This document shows, one piece after another, positions 10,601 to 18,891 of a DNA stretch of 64,000 bases. The notes below the pieces were generated by a model. The model saw only the letters and a list, made by a program, of their open reading frames with translations, did no database searches and was not told where the DNA came from. This stretch comes from Gordonia sp. ABSL11-1. GTDB taxonomy: Bacteria; Actinomycetota; Actinomycetes; Mycobacteriales; Mycobacteriaceae. Numbering within the stretch: position 1 is the first letter of the stretch; every line of letters starts with the position of its first letter. The position numbers were made by a program, and so were the translations under genes. Location of the stretch: the NCBI RefSeq assembly GCF_030315685.1, contig NZ_JASXSI010000007.1, forward strand, positions 62,001 through 126,000. Reading direction: 5' to 3'.

Positions 10601-12231
10601 ACGGCGAGGCGCTGCGCCCCCCGACGACCCACGAGCGTGCCGGCGTCACGGTCCCACGTCACGCGGGGCCGCAGCTCGGCGAACTCGTCGGACGGGAATC
10701 GTCCGGAGATGAGGTCGAGCGTCGCGTCGAACACCTGCCGTCCGAGCTCCCGGTACGGCGCGGCGCGGCGCACGATCTCGAACCAGTGGTCGACGTCGAG
10801 TTCGTCGACCGCGGCCGCGGCGATCGTCTGCTGCGCCAGGATGTCGAGCGGATTCTGCGGTACCCGCAGCTCCTCGATCGCGCCGTCCAGCATGCGTTCG
10901 ACGGTGACGGTGCAGTGGATGAGGTCGGTCCGGTGTTTGGGGAACAGCACTCCCTGCGAGATCTCGCCGACCTGATGGCCCGCCCGGCCGATGCGCTGCA
11001 GGCCGTTGGCGACCGATGGTGGCGCCTCGACCTGGATCACGAGATCGACGGCACCCATGTCGATACCGAGTTCGAGTGAACTGGTCGCGACCACGCACGC
11101 GAGACGCCCGGCCTTCAGGTCGTCCTCGATCTCGGCGCGCTGCTCCTTGCTCACCGATCCGTGATGCGCCCGCGCCAGGGTGGGTTCGGCTCCCGCACTG
11201 GCGCCGCTGGCCATGATGTGGGCCGGCGCGCCCCCGGGCACGGTGGGGTTGCCGCCCGGCGGCGCCGGATCGGAGGTCCGAGCGGCATGGATCTCGTTGA
11301 GCCGTGCGGTGAGACGCTCCGACAGCCGGCGCGAGTTGGCGAACACGATGGTGGCGCGGTTCTTCTCGATGAGGTCGACGATCGACGACTCGACGAACGG
11401 CCACAGCGACCCGGCCGCCGGGGAGAAGGCGTCGTCGAGCTCACCGGCGGGATCGGCATCGGCCGGCGGCGGGATGTTCGCCATGTCCTCGACGGGGACA
11501 TCGACGCGGAGATCGAAGGTCTTGGTGGTCGGCGGCCGGACGACGGTGCACGGCGCGCTCCCGCTGAGGAACCCGGCGACGACCTCGGGCGGTCGGACGG
11601 TCGCCGACAGTCCGATCCGCTGGGCCGGCTTCTCGAGCAGCTCGTCGAGTCGTTCGAGAGTGAGCGCGAGGTGCGTGCCACGTTTGGTGGCGGCAACCGC
11701 GTGCACCTCGTCGATGACGACCACGTCCACGTCGGTCAAGGTGTCTCGCGCCGCTGACGTCAACATCAGGTACAGCGACTCCGGCGTGGTGATCAGGATG
11801 TCCGGCGGTGTCCGGACCAGCGATCTCCGTTGGGCGGGGGAGGTGTCGCCGGACCGGACCCCGACGGTGATGTCGGGTTCGGGCAGGTTCAGCTCCTGCG
11901 CGGCGCGGGTGATCCCGGTGAGCGGGGCGCGCAGGTTGCGCTCGACGTCGACGGCCAGCGCCTTGAGCGGCGAGATGTAGACGACCCGGGTCCGGTGCGC
12001 TCGACCGGGTTCGGCGGCCAGCCGGTCGAGCGCCCACAGGAAGGCCGAAAGCGTCTTTCCCGATCCGGTCGGCGCGATGACCAGTGTGTTGTTGCCGTCG
12101 GCGATGGAGTGCCACGCCCCGGTCTGGGCGGTCGTCGGAGAGTCGAAGGCACCCGTGAACCACCGCCGGGTCGGGGCGGTGAAGCGATCCAGGACGTCGG
12201 ACTTGCGTGCCACAGTGCCATCATCCCGCAC
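7597..12231 (-). CDS. lhr: Large helicase-related protein Lhr
   Basis: Superfamily 2 ATP-dependent 3'-5' helicase linked to DNA repair. At 1544 residues it is typical of the mycobacterial form (about 1500). Walker A 'APTGSGKT' is at residues 53-60. The DEVH box reads 'VVIDEVHAV'. Motifs IV-VI include 'ATSSLELGIDMG' and 'QRIGRAGHQ'. The long C-terminal half is the Lhr-specific winged-helix/beta-barrel region. The start is GTG 12231 or GTG 12213 and I cannot decide between them. It shares an 8-bp overlap with nei2, so the two repair proteins are probably co-translated. Confidence 0.95.
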   Translation of the reverse strand: MRDDGTVARKSDVLDRFTAPTRRWFTGAFDSPTTAQTGAWHSIADGNNTLVIAPTGSGKTLSAFLWALDRLAAEPGRAHRTRVVYISPLKALAVDVERNLRAPLTGITRAAQELNLPEPDITVGVRSGDTSPAQRRSLVRTPPDILITTPESLYLMLTSAARDTLTDVDVVVIDEVHAVAATKRGTHLALTLERLDELLEKPAQRIGLSATVRPPEVVAGFLSGSAPCTVVRPPTTKTFDLRVDVPVEDMANIPPPADADPAGELDDAFSPAAGSLWPFVESSIVDLIEKNRATIVFANSRRLSERLTARLNEIHAARTSDPAPPGGNPTVPGGAPAHIMASGASAGAEPTLARAHHGSVSKEQRAEIEDDLKAGRLACVVATSSLELGIDMGAVDLVIQVEAPPSVANGLQRIGRAGHQVGEISQGVLFPKHRTDLIHCTVTVERMLDGAIEELRVPQNPLDILAQQTIAAAAVDELDVDHWFEIVRRAAPYRELGRQVFDATLDLISGRFPSDEFAELRPRVTWDRDAGTLVGRRGAQRLAVTSGGSIPDRGMFGVFMVGEKSTRVGELDEEMVYESRVGDVFALGATSWRIEDITHDRVLVSPAYGQPGRLPFWIGDTVGRPAELGAAIGKFTADVADPETLARHAERLGLTEYARDNLSALITEQREATGHLPSDRTLVVERFRDELGDWRLILHSPYGLRVHAPWASAISARLLETLGIEGATTASDDGIIVRLPDTDDEPPGTSVFVIDPADIEHLVTDALADSSMFASRFRECAARALLLPRRDPGRRAPLWQQRQRSAQLLSVASKFPDFPIVLEAVRECLQDVYDLPSLTDLLTRVRQRRIRIVETETSGPSPFAASMLFGYVGAFMYADDAPLAERRAAALSLDTSLLAQLLGRVDLRELLDPAVIAEVTARLQRLSPDRQARDAEDIVDLLRWLGPLTTDDVEARYRGSDPARDHLADLHRGGQIISINHGRRALWASIDDTARLRDALGVPAPQGIPAAYLEPVADPVGDLVGRYARTHGPFTVTDAAEAVGMAVGVVRDTLIRLAADRRVVEGDFLPDDDPTGSPRATQWCHADVLGQIRRGSLAASRAEIAPVGPEVLARFLTSWQHTAPDDVLRGVDGVATVIDQLAGYPLPASAWESLVLPARVADYTPAMLDELLSAGEVVWSGHGRIGGSDGWIALHPTEIAPLTLAAPDEIDTTVLHAGVIDTLSPGGALRFPQLSDAVAGDSQTSAADIETAVWDLVWAGQVSNDSFAPVRALLQPRRTASTSRSAPAHRTRGRAPRIRAQRLSTRYLAEHGAARPVTPTAGGRWFALDRIDTDPTIATQALCEQLLTRYGVITRGPVVAENLLGGFARIYKALTVFEDNGQVRRGYYVEGLGGAQFASPATVDDLRRHALLDRRAKDSAVVLAATDPANPYGAALEWPTSRDPDGGHRPGRKPGALVVLVDGALVVFVERGGKTVLTFTEMESHLEAAAGALAALVRAGRVSRLMIDQVDSQPVRSSELGGLLVGAGFATTPRGIRLRYGQHA

Positions 12232-12249
12232 ACCTCCGACAACGCCGGG

Positions 12250-12385
12250 TATACAGTCATCTCACACCAGTGCGCGGGGAATCCGGTGTGAGTCCGGAGC
12301 GGTCGCGCCGCTGTATAGCCAGAGTGCCGCGCAGGTGGAGTTCACTTCGAGAAGACAACGGGACGCGACATCCCGCCGGAAGGAT
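12250..12385 (+). promoter_or_regulatory. Cobalamin riboswitch upstream of cbtB
   Basis: The leader of cbtB contains the conserved B12-box core 'GGGAATCCGGTGTGAGTCCG' at about 12278-12297. It is followed by a GC-rich arm ending in CCGCTGTAT. Adenosyl- or other cobalamin bound here would normally turn the downstream genes off. That fits cobalt uptake genes starting 7 bp after the region. Ends are approximate, because I placed them by motif and not by folding. Confidence 0.85.
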
Positions 12386-12391
12386 CGACCC

Positions 12392-12619
12392 ATGACCGCA
12401 ACCACCCACACCACCCCGACGAAGACCCGGGCCCTGGCCGTCCCGGACCTCTCGGTGGCCAGTGCCGCCGTCTGGCTGAGTCTCACCGTGCTCCTGGCCG
12501 CCTTGGCCTACTACTTCCTGGGCTATGACCAGGGAGCGGTGTCGGTCTTCGGCTCCGACACGCACGTGCACGAGTTCGTGCACGACGCCCGTCACTTCCT
12601 CGGCTTCCCCTGCCACTGA
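12392..12619 (+). CDS. cbtB: Cobalt transporter subunit CbtB
   Basis: A 75-residue small membrane protein with one hydrophobic helix (about 25-45) and the CbtB C-terminal metal-binding segment 'HVHEFVHDARHFLGFPCH', rich in His with one Cys. CbtA/CbtB are predicted cobalt importers found under B12 riboswitches. It is the first gene after such a riboswitch and lies 29 bp before cbtA. Confidence 0.9.
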   Translation: MTATTHTTPTKTRALAVPDLSVASAAVWLSLTVLLAALAYYFLGYDQGAVSVFGSDTHVHEFVHDARHFLGFPCH

Positions 12620-12648
12620 TCGAACCAGGACGCAGGAGACAACCACAC

Positions 12649-13485
12649 ATGGAGAAGAAGTTCATCGGCGCAGGCCTGCTGTCGGGCCTGATCGCCGGGA
12701 TCGTCGCGTTCGTGTTCGCCCGGCTGTTCATCGAGCCGCAGGTCGCCAAGGCGATCGACTACGAGGGTGGACGGTCGGAGGCGGAAGAGGCGATCGAGGC
12801 GGCCGCGCACGGCGGCCATGTCCACGGTGAGGGCGGCGAGGTGTTCACCCGATCGGTACAGGAGAACATCGGGGCCGGTATCGGGACGATCGTGTTCGCG
12901 GTCTGCATGGGAGCGGTCTTCGCGGTCGCGTTCACCGTCCTGTGGGCCTACCTGGGACGCCGGTATCCGGCCACCGACCCGCGTATGGTGTCCGCAGCGC
13001 TGGCCGTGATCGGATTCGTGGCAGTGTTCGCGGTGCCGTTCTTCGCCTACCCGGCGAATCCGCCCGCCGTCGGCGACGACGACACCATCGGCGCTCGCAG
13101 CGGTGCGTTCCTCACGATCACCCTGCTGTCGCTGGCATTCGCGATCGCGGCGGTCGTCGCGGCCCTGTGGCTGCGGCCCCGGCTCGGCGGTCTCTCGTCG
13201 TCGGTCGTCGGAGCGATCGGCTACCTGGTCGCGGTGACCATCACCGTCGCGCTGCTGCCCGAATTCCACGAGGTCCCCGAGCCGGTCACCGACGGCGCCG
13301 GGCGGATCGTGTTCCCCGGGTTCCCCGGTGACGTCATCGGCGACTTCCGGGTGTACGTCATCGCCAACCAGGTCATTTTGTGGACCGTGGTGGCCCTCGT
13401 GTTCGCGCTGATCCTGGGCAGGCTGTCGCGGCCGGTGACCGCTGCGGACGCCACCGCCGACCGGATCGTCGCCGAGCAGAACTGA
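12649..13485 (+). CDS. cbtA: Cobalt transporter subunit CbtA
   Basis: A 278-residue integral membrane protein with about five or six hydrophobic helices: an N-terminal one at about 8-25, then paired segments through to the C-terminus. A His-rich loop 'HGGHVHGEGGE' lies near residues 55-65, between helices 1 and 2, and may bind the metal. It is the partner of CbtB in predicted cobalt uptake for cobalamin synthesis. An AGGAG-type site precedes the ATG. Confidence 0.9.
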   Translation: MEKKFIGAGLLSGLIAGIVAFVFARLFIEPQVAKAIDYEGGRSEAEEAIEAAAHGGHVHGEGGEVFTRSVQENIGAGIGTIVFAVCMGAVFAVAFTVLWAYLGRRYPATDPRMVSAALAVIGFVAVFAVPFFAYPANPPAVGDDDTIGARSGAFLTITLLSLAFAIAAVVAALWLRPRLGGLSSSVVGAIGYLVAVTITVALLPEFHEVPEPVTDGAGRIVFPGFPGDVIGDFRVYVIANQVILWTVVALVFALILGRLSRPVTAADATADRIVAEQN

Positions 13486-13504
13486 CCCCGGCCCGCCGAC
13501 GATC

Positions 13505-14008
13505 ATGCTCGTCATCACCGCCGGCCGCACCGGCCCCAATCGCTCGGTGCGGTTCGGCGGTGATCTGTCTCTGGACGACCGGGGCCGCCGCGACGTACTC
13601 ACGTTGAGGACAGACCTCGTCCTCGGCCCATCGGACACGGTGGTCTGCGGACCCGAGCGGGCGGCGCGTGAGACATGCGAACTGCTCGTCGGTGGACAGG
13701 ACGCCGTTGACGACCGGCTGCGCACGCTGGACGTCGGGGCCTGGGACGGACGTGTGCCCGAGGAGGTCCCGCCGGACGAGCTCGGCCTCTGGTTCGGTGA
13801 TCCGGCCGCCCGTCCTCATGGCGGCGAGACCATCACCGAGTTCGTCGACCGCATCGATCGGTGGCGGGTCACCATCGAGGCAGAGCCGACCATCTGTGTA
13901 GTCGCGATGCCCGTCGCCCAGGCCCTGCTCGCCACCGATGCGGACGGCTATTTCGCCGCCGAGGTGCGGCCCGCGACGGTCTACGACCTCCAGACGCGCG
14001 GCCAATGA
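13505..14008 (+). CDS. Histidine-phosphatase-fold protein lacking both catalytic histidines
   Basis: A 167-residue protein whose layout follows the phosphoglycerate mutase/CobC superfamily. The N-terminal motif is 'LVITAGRTG', where the family has L-x-R-H-G-x-T. 'DDRLRTLDVGAWDGR' matches the D-x-R-L-x-E-x-x-x-G-x-W-E-G block, and 'HGGETITEFVDR' matches G-G-E-S-x. The nucleophile position is Ala6, and the second His (usually V-x-H-G) reads 'VVAMPVAQ'. It is probably not a phosphatase. It lies 19 bp after cbtA, so it is likely in the same B12-controlled operon. Its role is unknown, perhaps in sensing or binding. Confidence 0.7.
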   Translation: MLVITAGRTGPNRSVRFGGDLSLDDRGRRDVLTLRTDLVLGPSDTVVCGPERAARETCELLVGGQDAVDDRLRTLDVGAWDGRVPEEVPPDELGLWFGDPAARPHGGETITEFVDRIDRWRVTIEAEPTICVVAMPVAQALLATDADGYFAAEVRPATVYDLQTRGQ

Positions 14009-14106
14009 CACGAGATCGCGAGAGTGTCCCTTTACTTCCGCAGTGACTCCTGACACAGTGATCAGAAAGCAACTGAAACCTGTTCTGATCTGGGGAGTGT
14101 GCGGCG

Positions 14107-15327
14107 ATGTTCGAGTGGTCCGAAGAAGATGTCATGGTCCGAGATGCCTTGCGGGCCTTCATCGACAAGGAGATCAGGCCGAACATCGACGAACTCGAGA
14201 CCGGCCAGCTGCCGCCCTACGACATCACCCGCAAGCTGCTGTCCACCTTCGGTGTCGACGCCATGGCCAGGGAGGCCCTGGAGAAAGAGCTCGAGGCCGA
14301 GGCCAACGGTGAGAAGAAGCCGTCCGGCGGCGGGAACATGGCGAGCTCGACCTTCATGATCCTCAACATCGAGCTGGCCGGCGTCTGCCTCGGCCTGGTC
14401 GGGTCGATGGGCGTGAGCATGGGTCTCACCGCGTCCACCATCCGCAGCAAGGGAACCCTCGCGCAGAAGAAGCGCTGGCTGCCCGAACTCGTCACGATGG
14501 AGAAGGTCGGCGCGTGGGCGATCACCGAGCCCGATTCGGGGTCGGATGCGTTGGGCGGCATGAAGACGAGCGTCAAACGCGACGGCGACGACTACGTCCT
14601 CAGAGGTCAGAAGACGTTCATCACCAACGGTCCGTACGCCGACACGATCGTGGTGTTCGCCAAGCTCGACGAGGGCGACGACACCCCGATCCGTGATCGC
14701 AAGGTGCTCTCGTTCGTCCTCGACAAGGGCATGCCCGGGGTCGCCCAGGGCAAGGCGTTCAAGAAGATGGGGATGATGAGTTCGCCCACCGGCGAACTGT
14801 TCTTCGACAACGTGCGGCTCGGCAAGGACCGGCTCCTCGGCGAGACCGAGGACACCGGATCGGACACCCGAGGCGGCGAAGGGGCGAAGGCCGGGTTCAC
14901 CGCCGAGCGTGTCGGCATCGCCGCGCTGTCGCTGGGCATCATCAACGAATGTCAGCGCCTGTCCCTCGATTACGCGAAGAACCGCACGCTGTGGGGCCAG
15001 GAGATCGGGCAGTTCCAGCTCATCCAGCTGAAGCTGGCCGAGATGGAGGTCGCGCGGATCAACGTGCAGAACATGCTGTTCAACGCCATCGAACGCACCC
15101 AGGCCGGCAAGCCGCCGACGCTGGCGGAGGCGTCGGCGATGAAGCTCTACTCGTCGCGCGCGGCGACCGAGGTGGCGATGGAGGCGGTCCAGCTGTTCGG
15201 CGGCAACGGCTACATGGCGGAGTATCGGGTGGAACAGCTTGCGCGCGACGCCAAGTCACTGATGATCTACGCGGGCAGCAATGAGATCCAGGTGACCCAT
15301 GTCGCCAAGGGGTTGCTGCGCGCCTGA
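14107..15327 (+). CDS. Acyl-CoA dehydrogenase
   Basis: A 406-residue flavoenzyme of the FadE family that makes trans-2-enoyl-CoA in fatty acid or related acyl-CoA breakdown. It shows 'WAITEPDSGSDALGGMKTS' (flavin/substrate region) and 'RGQKTFITNGPYAD'. The C-terminal 'QLFGGNGYMAEYRVEQLARD' and 'IYAGSNEIQ' are the family signature. Chain-length preference cannot be read from sequence. It stands alone, 98 bp after the previous gene and convergent with the molybdenum hydroxylase operon. Confidence 0.92.
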   Translation: MFEWSEEDVMVRDALRAFIDKEIRPNIDELETGQLPPYDITRKLLSTFGVDAMAREALEKELEAEANGEKKPSGGGNMASSTFMILNIELAGVCLGLVGSMGVSMGLTASTIRSKGTLAQKKRWLPELVTMEKVGAWAITEPDSGSDALGGMKTSVKRDGDDYVLRGQKTFITNGPYADTIVVFAKLDEGDDTPIRDRKVLSFVLDKGMPGVAQGKAFKKMGMMSSPTGELFFDNVRLGKDRLLGETEDTGSDTRGGEGAKAGFTAERVGIAALSLGIINECQRLSLDYAKNRTLWGQEIGQFQLIQLKLAEMEVARINVQNMLFNAIERTQAGKPPTLAEASAMKLYSSRAATEVAMEAVQLFGGNGYMAEYRVEQLARDAKSLMIYAGSNEIQVTHVAKGLLRA

Positions 15328-15346
15328 CGACACGGTCGCGCCGACC

Positions 15347-18076
15347 TCACGAGTGCAGCAGCCGCCAGACACGGTCACGCGACATCGGCAACTCGTGGGG
15401 TCGCACGCCGACGGCGCGGCGGATCGCATTCGCCAACGCCGGGGCCACCGGGTTGTACGGCGACTCGCTCATCGACTTCGCGCCGAAAGGGCCCAACGCA
15501 TCCGAGGTCTCTGCGAAGTACACCTCGGTCGTCGGGACATCGGCCATCTGGGGCACGCGGTAGGTCCGGAACACCGGGGTGAGTACCAGGCCCTGTCCGT
15601 CGAGCATGACCTCCTCGTACAGCGACGAGCCGATCGCCTGCGCCACACCGCCTTCCACCTGACCCAGGCACTGCTGTGGGTTCATCACGGTGCCCGCGTC
15701 GGCGGCCTGCACCGACTGCAGGATCTCGACGCTGCCGGTCTCGATGTCCACCGCGACCCGGAAGGCCTGCACGTTGAACGCGATCGAGCGCAGGTCGCCG
15801 TTCTCGACGCCGGTCGCGACGATACGGTCGCCGTCACGTGAGGTGTCGTCGGCGGCCGCGATCAATTCGCCGAATGAGAGCTCTCGATCGCCGGCCCGGA
15901 TACCGTCCCGGCCGAGGATCACCTCGTCGGTGCCGGCGATGCGGGCGGCGATGGTCATCAGCGACTCGCGCAGCGAGAGACAGGCGGCATGCAGGGCCTT
16001 GCCCGCGACCGTCGTCCCGGCAGACGCGAACGCGCCGGTGTCGTAGTCGGCGGCATCGGTGTCGCTGTGGCTCAGCCGGATTCGATCCGATGAGGTGTGC
16101 AGATCGGCGGTGGCGATCTGGGTGTGCACCGTCGTGGTGCCGTTGCCGAACTCCGTGGTGCCGATTCCGACGTGGTAGACGCCGTCGGCGTCGACGCCGA
16201 CCTGCACCCGCGAGATGTGTCCGCGCGGAGCCATTGTCGCGATGGCCGCCAACGCCATTCCGTCGCCGACACGCCATTGCGGTCCGTCAGGTGCCTGCAC
16301 ACCGTTCCCGCGGACGAGCGCCGCCTGGACCAGGTCGAGGCACTGGTCGAGACCGTAACTGCCGTAGACCAGATCGGGCTCGGGTTCGGGATGGGTGATG
16401 AGCAGAGGGTCGCCGTCGGCGACCGCATTGCGTCGTCGGAGCTCGAAGGGATCGATGCCGAGTGTCATCGCGAGCTCGTCGAGCGCCGATTCGATCGCGA
16501 AGATCACCTGTCCGAGTCCGTATCCCCGGAAGGCGCCGGACGGCGGGTTGTTGGTGTACACGACCTCAGCGTCGACGCGTTTGACCGGGCTGTTGTAGAC
16601 CGAGATCGATTCCGCACACGCGTGGAACATCACCCCCACCGAGTGATTGCCGTAGGCGCCGGTGTCGGACAGGACATCCACCTTGATCGCCGTGAGTCGC
16701 CCGTCGCGGTCGGCGCCGAGATCGACGCCGACCCGGAACGGATGTCGGTAGGTGGTGCGGGTCATCTCGTCGGTGCGGCTCATCTCGTATCCACAGGGGC
16801 GTCCGGTGCGCAGGACGGCCAGCGCCACCAGGTCCTCGGTCAGCAACTCCTGCTTGCCGCCGAATCCGCCACCGACACGGGCGGTGAACACGCGGATGCG
16901 ATCGGCGTCGAGGTCGAGGATGTACGCGAGCTCGTCGCGGACCAGGAACGGCACCTGCGTGCTGGTGCGGATCACCAGTCGGCCGTCGTCGTCGAGCCAC
17001 CCGATGCTGCCGTGGGTCTCCAACTGCGCGTGCGCAACCCGCGCGGTGCTCCACGTGCCGCCCACCGTGACCGCCGACTCCGACAATGCGGTGTCGACAT
17101 CACCGCCGAATCCGTGATGGAAGTCGGCGATGATGTTCCGGTCGCCATGATTGACACGGTCGAGCGGTGTGCGGTCGGGATGGATGAGCGGAGCACCCGG
17201 TGTCCGCGCCTCCTCGGGATCGAAGACCGCAGGCAGTTCGTCGTAGGTCACCTCGATCAGCCGGCATGCCTCCTCGGCCGCGGCCGCCGTCTCCGCGACG
17301 ACCACGGCGACCCGCTGGCCGATGAACCGCACCACCGGGTCGAGGATCAGCGTGTCGTCGGGGTCGTCCTCACGGTGTTCGTGCCGCGCGGTGGAGAAAC
17401 GCCGGGCGGGGACGTCCTCGTGCGTGAGGATCAGCACCACCCCGTCCACACACTCCGCCGCCGATGTGTCGATCGAGACGATTCGGGCGTGGGGGACAGG
17501 CGATCCCAGAACACGCAGGAAGGTCATGTCGGGGACGGTGACGTCGAAGGTGTACGGCTCGGTGCCGGTCACGACGCGACGGGCGGCCGGAGGATGCAGC
17601 GAGCTGCCCACGGTGCCCTCGGCGGGGGTGAGCTCGGCGGCGGCGGAGGTGAGGCCCGCGGCGATGGATGAGCGGATCGAGCGATAACCCGTGCAGCGGC
17701 AGATGTTCCCCTTCATCCTGCGAGGAAGGTCATCGAGGTCATCGGCGTCGAGAGTGGAGGCCGTGACGATCATGCCCGCGGTGCAGAAGCCGCACTGGAA
17801 GCCGAAGTTGTCGACGAACGCCCGCTGCATCGGGTGCAGGTCGTCGGGGGTGCCCAGTCCGGACACGGTGGTGACGTCATGGCCGTCGATCCGCTGCGCC
17901 GGATAGATGCACGAGTGGACGGGCGTACCGTCGACGAGTACCGAGCACGCGCCGCAGTCACCGGCGTCGCAGCCCTTCTTCACCTCGAAATGTGCGGTGT
18001 CACGCAGCAGCGTGCGCAGGCACTGGCCGGGACGTGGTGTGGCGTCGTGGCATTCGCCGTTGACCGAGAACCTCAC
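15347..18076 (-). CDS. Molybdenum hydroxylase: fused 2Fe-2S and Mo-binding subunits (xanthine dehydrogenase family)
   Basis: A 909-residue fusion. Residues 1-155 are the small subunit. They hold the plant-type 2Fe-2S motif 'KKGCDAGDCGACSVLVDG' and the second cluster motifs 'CGFCTAGM' and 'NICRCTGYRSI'. Residues from about 165 are the large subunit, with 'GGGFGGKQE' and the C-terminal 'GAKSMSESPYNPVAPA', which keeps the catalytic Glu in the G-x-x-E position. Such enzymes hydroxylate purines or other N-heterocycles at a molybdopterin cytosine dinucleotide cofactor. The FAD subunit is the next gene upstream. The GTG start overlaps that gene's TGA (GTGA). The neighbouring deaminase suggests a purine substrate. 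Confidence 0.88.
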   Translation of the reverse strand: MRFSVNGECHDATPRPGQCLRTLLRDTAHFEVKKGCDAGDCGACSVLVDGTPVHSCIYPAQRIDGHDVTTVSGLGTPDDLHPMQRAFVDNFGFQCGFCTAGMIVTASTLDADDLDDLPRRMKGNICRCTGYRSIRSSIAAGLTSAAAELTPAEGTVGSSLHPPAARRVVTGTEPYTFDVTVPDMTFLRVLGSPVPHARIVSIDTSAAECVDGVVLILTHEDVPARRFSTARHEHREDDPDDTLILDPVVRFIGQRVAVVVAETAAAAEEACRLIEVTYDELPAVFDPEEARTPGAPLIHPDRTPLDRVNHGDRNIIADFHHGFGGDVDTALSESAVTVGGTWSTARVAHAQLETHGSIGWLDDDGRLVIRTSTQVPFLVRDELAYILDLDADRIRVFTARVGGGFGGKQELLTEDLVALAVLRTGRPCGYEMSRTDEMTRTTYRHPFRVGVDLGADRDGRLTAIKVDVLSDTGAYGNHSVGVMFHACAESISVYNSPVKRVDAEVVYTNNPPSGAFRGYGLGQVIFAIESALDELAMTLGIDPFELRRRNAVADGDPLLITHPEPEPDLVYGSYGLDQCLDLVQAALVRGNGVQAPDGPQWRVGDGMALAAIATMAPRGHISRVQVGVDADGVYHVGIGTTEFGNGTTTVHTQIATADLHTSSDRIRLSHSDTDAADYDTGAFASAGTTVAGKALHAACLSLRESLMTIAARIAGTDEVILGRDGIRAGDRELSFGELIAAADDTSRDGDRIVATGVENGDLRSIAFNVQAFRVAVDIETGSVEILQSVQAADAGTVMNPQQCLGQVEGGVAQAIGSSLYEEVMLDGQGLVLTPVFRTYRVPQMADVPTTEVYFAETSDALGPFGAKSMSESPYNPVAPALANAIRRAVGVRPHELPMSRDRVWRLLHS

Positions 18077-18891
18077 GAGCCCACCTCGTCGGCCAGTTCA
18101 GCGCGGACGTGTTCGGCCAGCACTGCTGCTGTCGCGCGTCGCCAGTCCGCCGACCCCAACGGGTCGGTGTAGTAGCCGTCGGCGGCGAGCACCTGTTCGC
18201 GGAGGACGTCCGGGCCGGGGAGCGCGTCGTGCCGCAGGAGGACCGGCCGCGCGGTCGCGGCGGTGATGCCGATGACCGTCGCCCCGTCCTCGTCGACCCT
18301 TCCCGTGACGACTGTGCCGGACCGGCCGAGTTCGGCGAGTGCCAGCTTGCGGAAGGCGGTGCGGGCACGCATGGAGGTCCCGGGGATGTCGACGGCGCGG
18401 AGGATCTCGCCGTCGGCGAGCGAGTTCGTTCCGTTGCCGGTCACCAGCTGCGCCACCGGGATCCGTCGCTCCGAGCCGTCGGGGAGCCAGATCAGGGCAT
18501 CCGCGTCGAGCCCGGCCGCGAGCGACACCATCGACGCGGCGGCGAAGGAGCGGCAGATGTTGCCGCCCACCGTCGCCACGTTCCAGATCTTGAACGACGC
18601 CAGCAGGGCGTTGGCGCACTGGGCGAACAGCGGCCGGGCTCGGTGGCCGGGTCGCGCAGGCAGCGTGACGATGTCGGCGATCGGGCACGTCGCGGCGATC
18701 CGGAGTCCGCCGTCCGGAAGGTCCTCGAGCGCAGGCCATCCCATCGTGGTGAGGTCGACGACACCGGAGGTGTCGAGCTGGGGCTCGGAGAAGAACCAGG
18801 TGCCGCCGCCGACGACCCGCTCACCGGGTGCGAGCCGCAGATCGTCGCGGGTCCTGGCGTACCGGTAGCGCTCGACGGTGTTCAGGTCCAT
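18073..18891 (-). CDS. Molybdenum hydroxylase FAD-binding subunit
   Basis: A 272-residue subunit of the CoxM/XdhB type that passes electrons from the 2Fe-2S clusters to the acceptor. 'GERVVGGGTWFFSEPQ' and 'WNVATVGGNICRSFAAAS' correspond to the two FAD-contact glycine motifs (A-G-G-T and T-I-G-G-N). ATG 18891 gives the family N-terminus, and the open frame extending to 19092 lies over the amidohydrolase gene. Start and stop overlaps with both neighbours (TGATG upstream, GTGA downstream) indicate one translationally coupled operon. Confidence 0.9.
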   Translation of the reverse strand: MDLNTVERYRYARTRDDLRLAPGERVVGGGTWFFSEPQLDTSGVVDLTTMGWPALEDLPDGGLRIAATCPIADIVTLPARPGHRARPLFAQCANALLASFKIWNVATVGGNICRSFAAASMVSLAAGLDADALIWLPDGSERRIPVAQLVTGNGTNSLADGEILRAVDIPGTSMRARTAFRKLALAELGRSGTVVTGRVDEDGATVIGITAATARPVLLRHDALPGPDVLREQVLAADGYYTDPLGSADWRRATAAVLAEHVRAELADEVGS

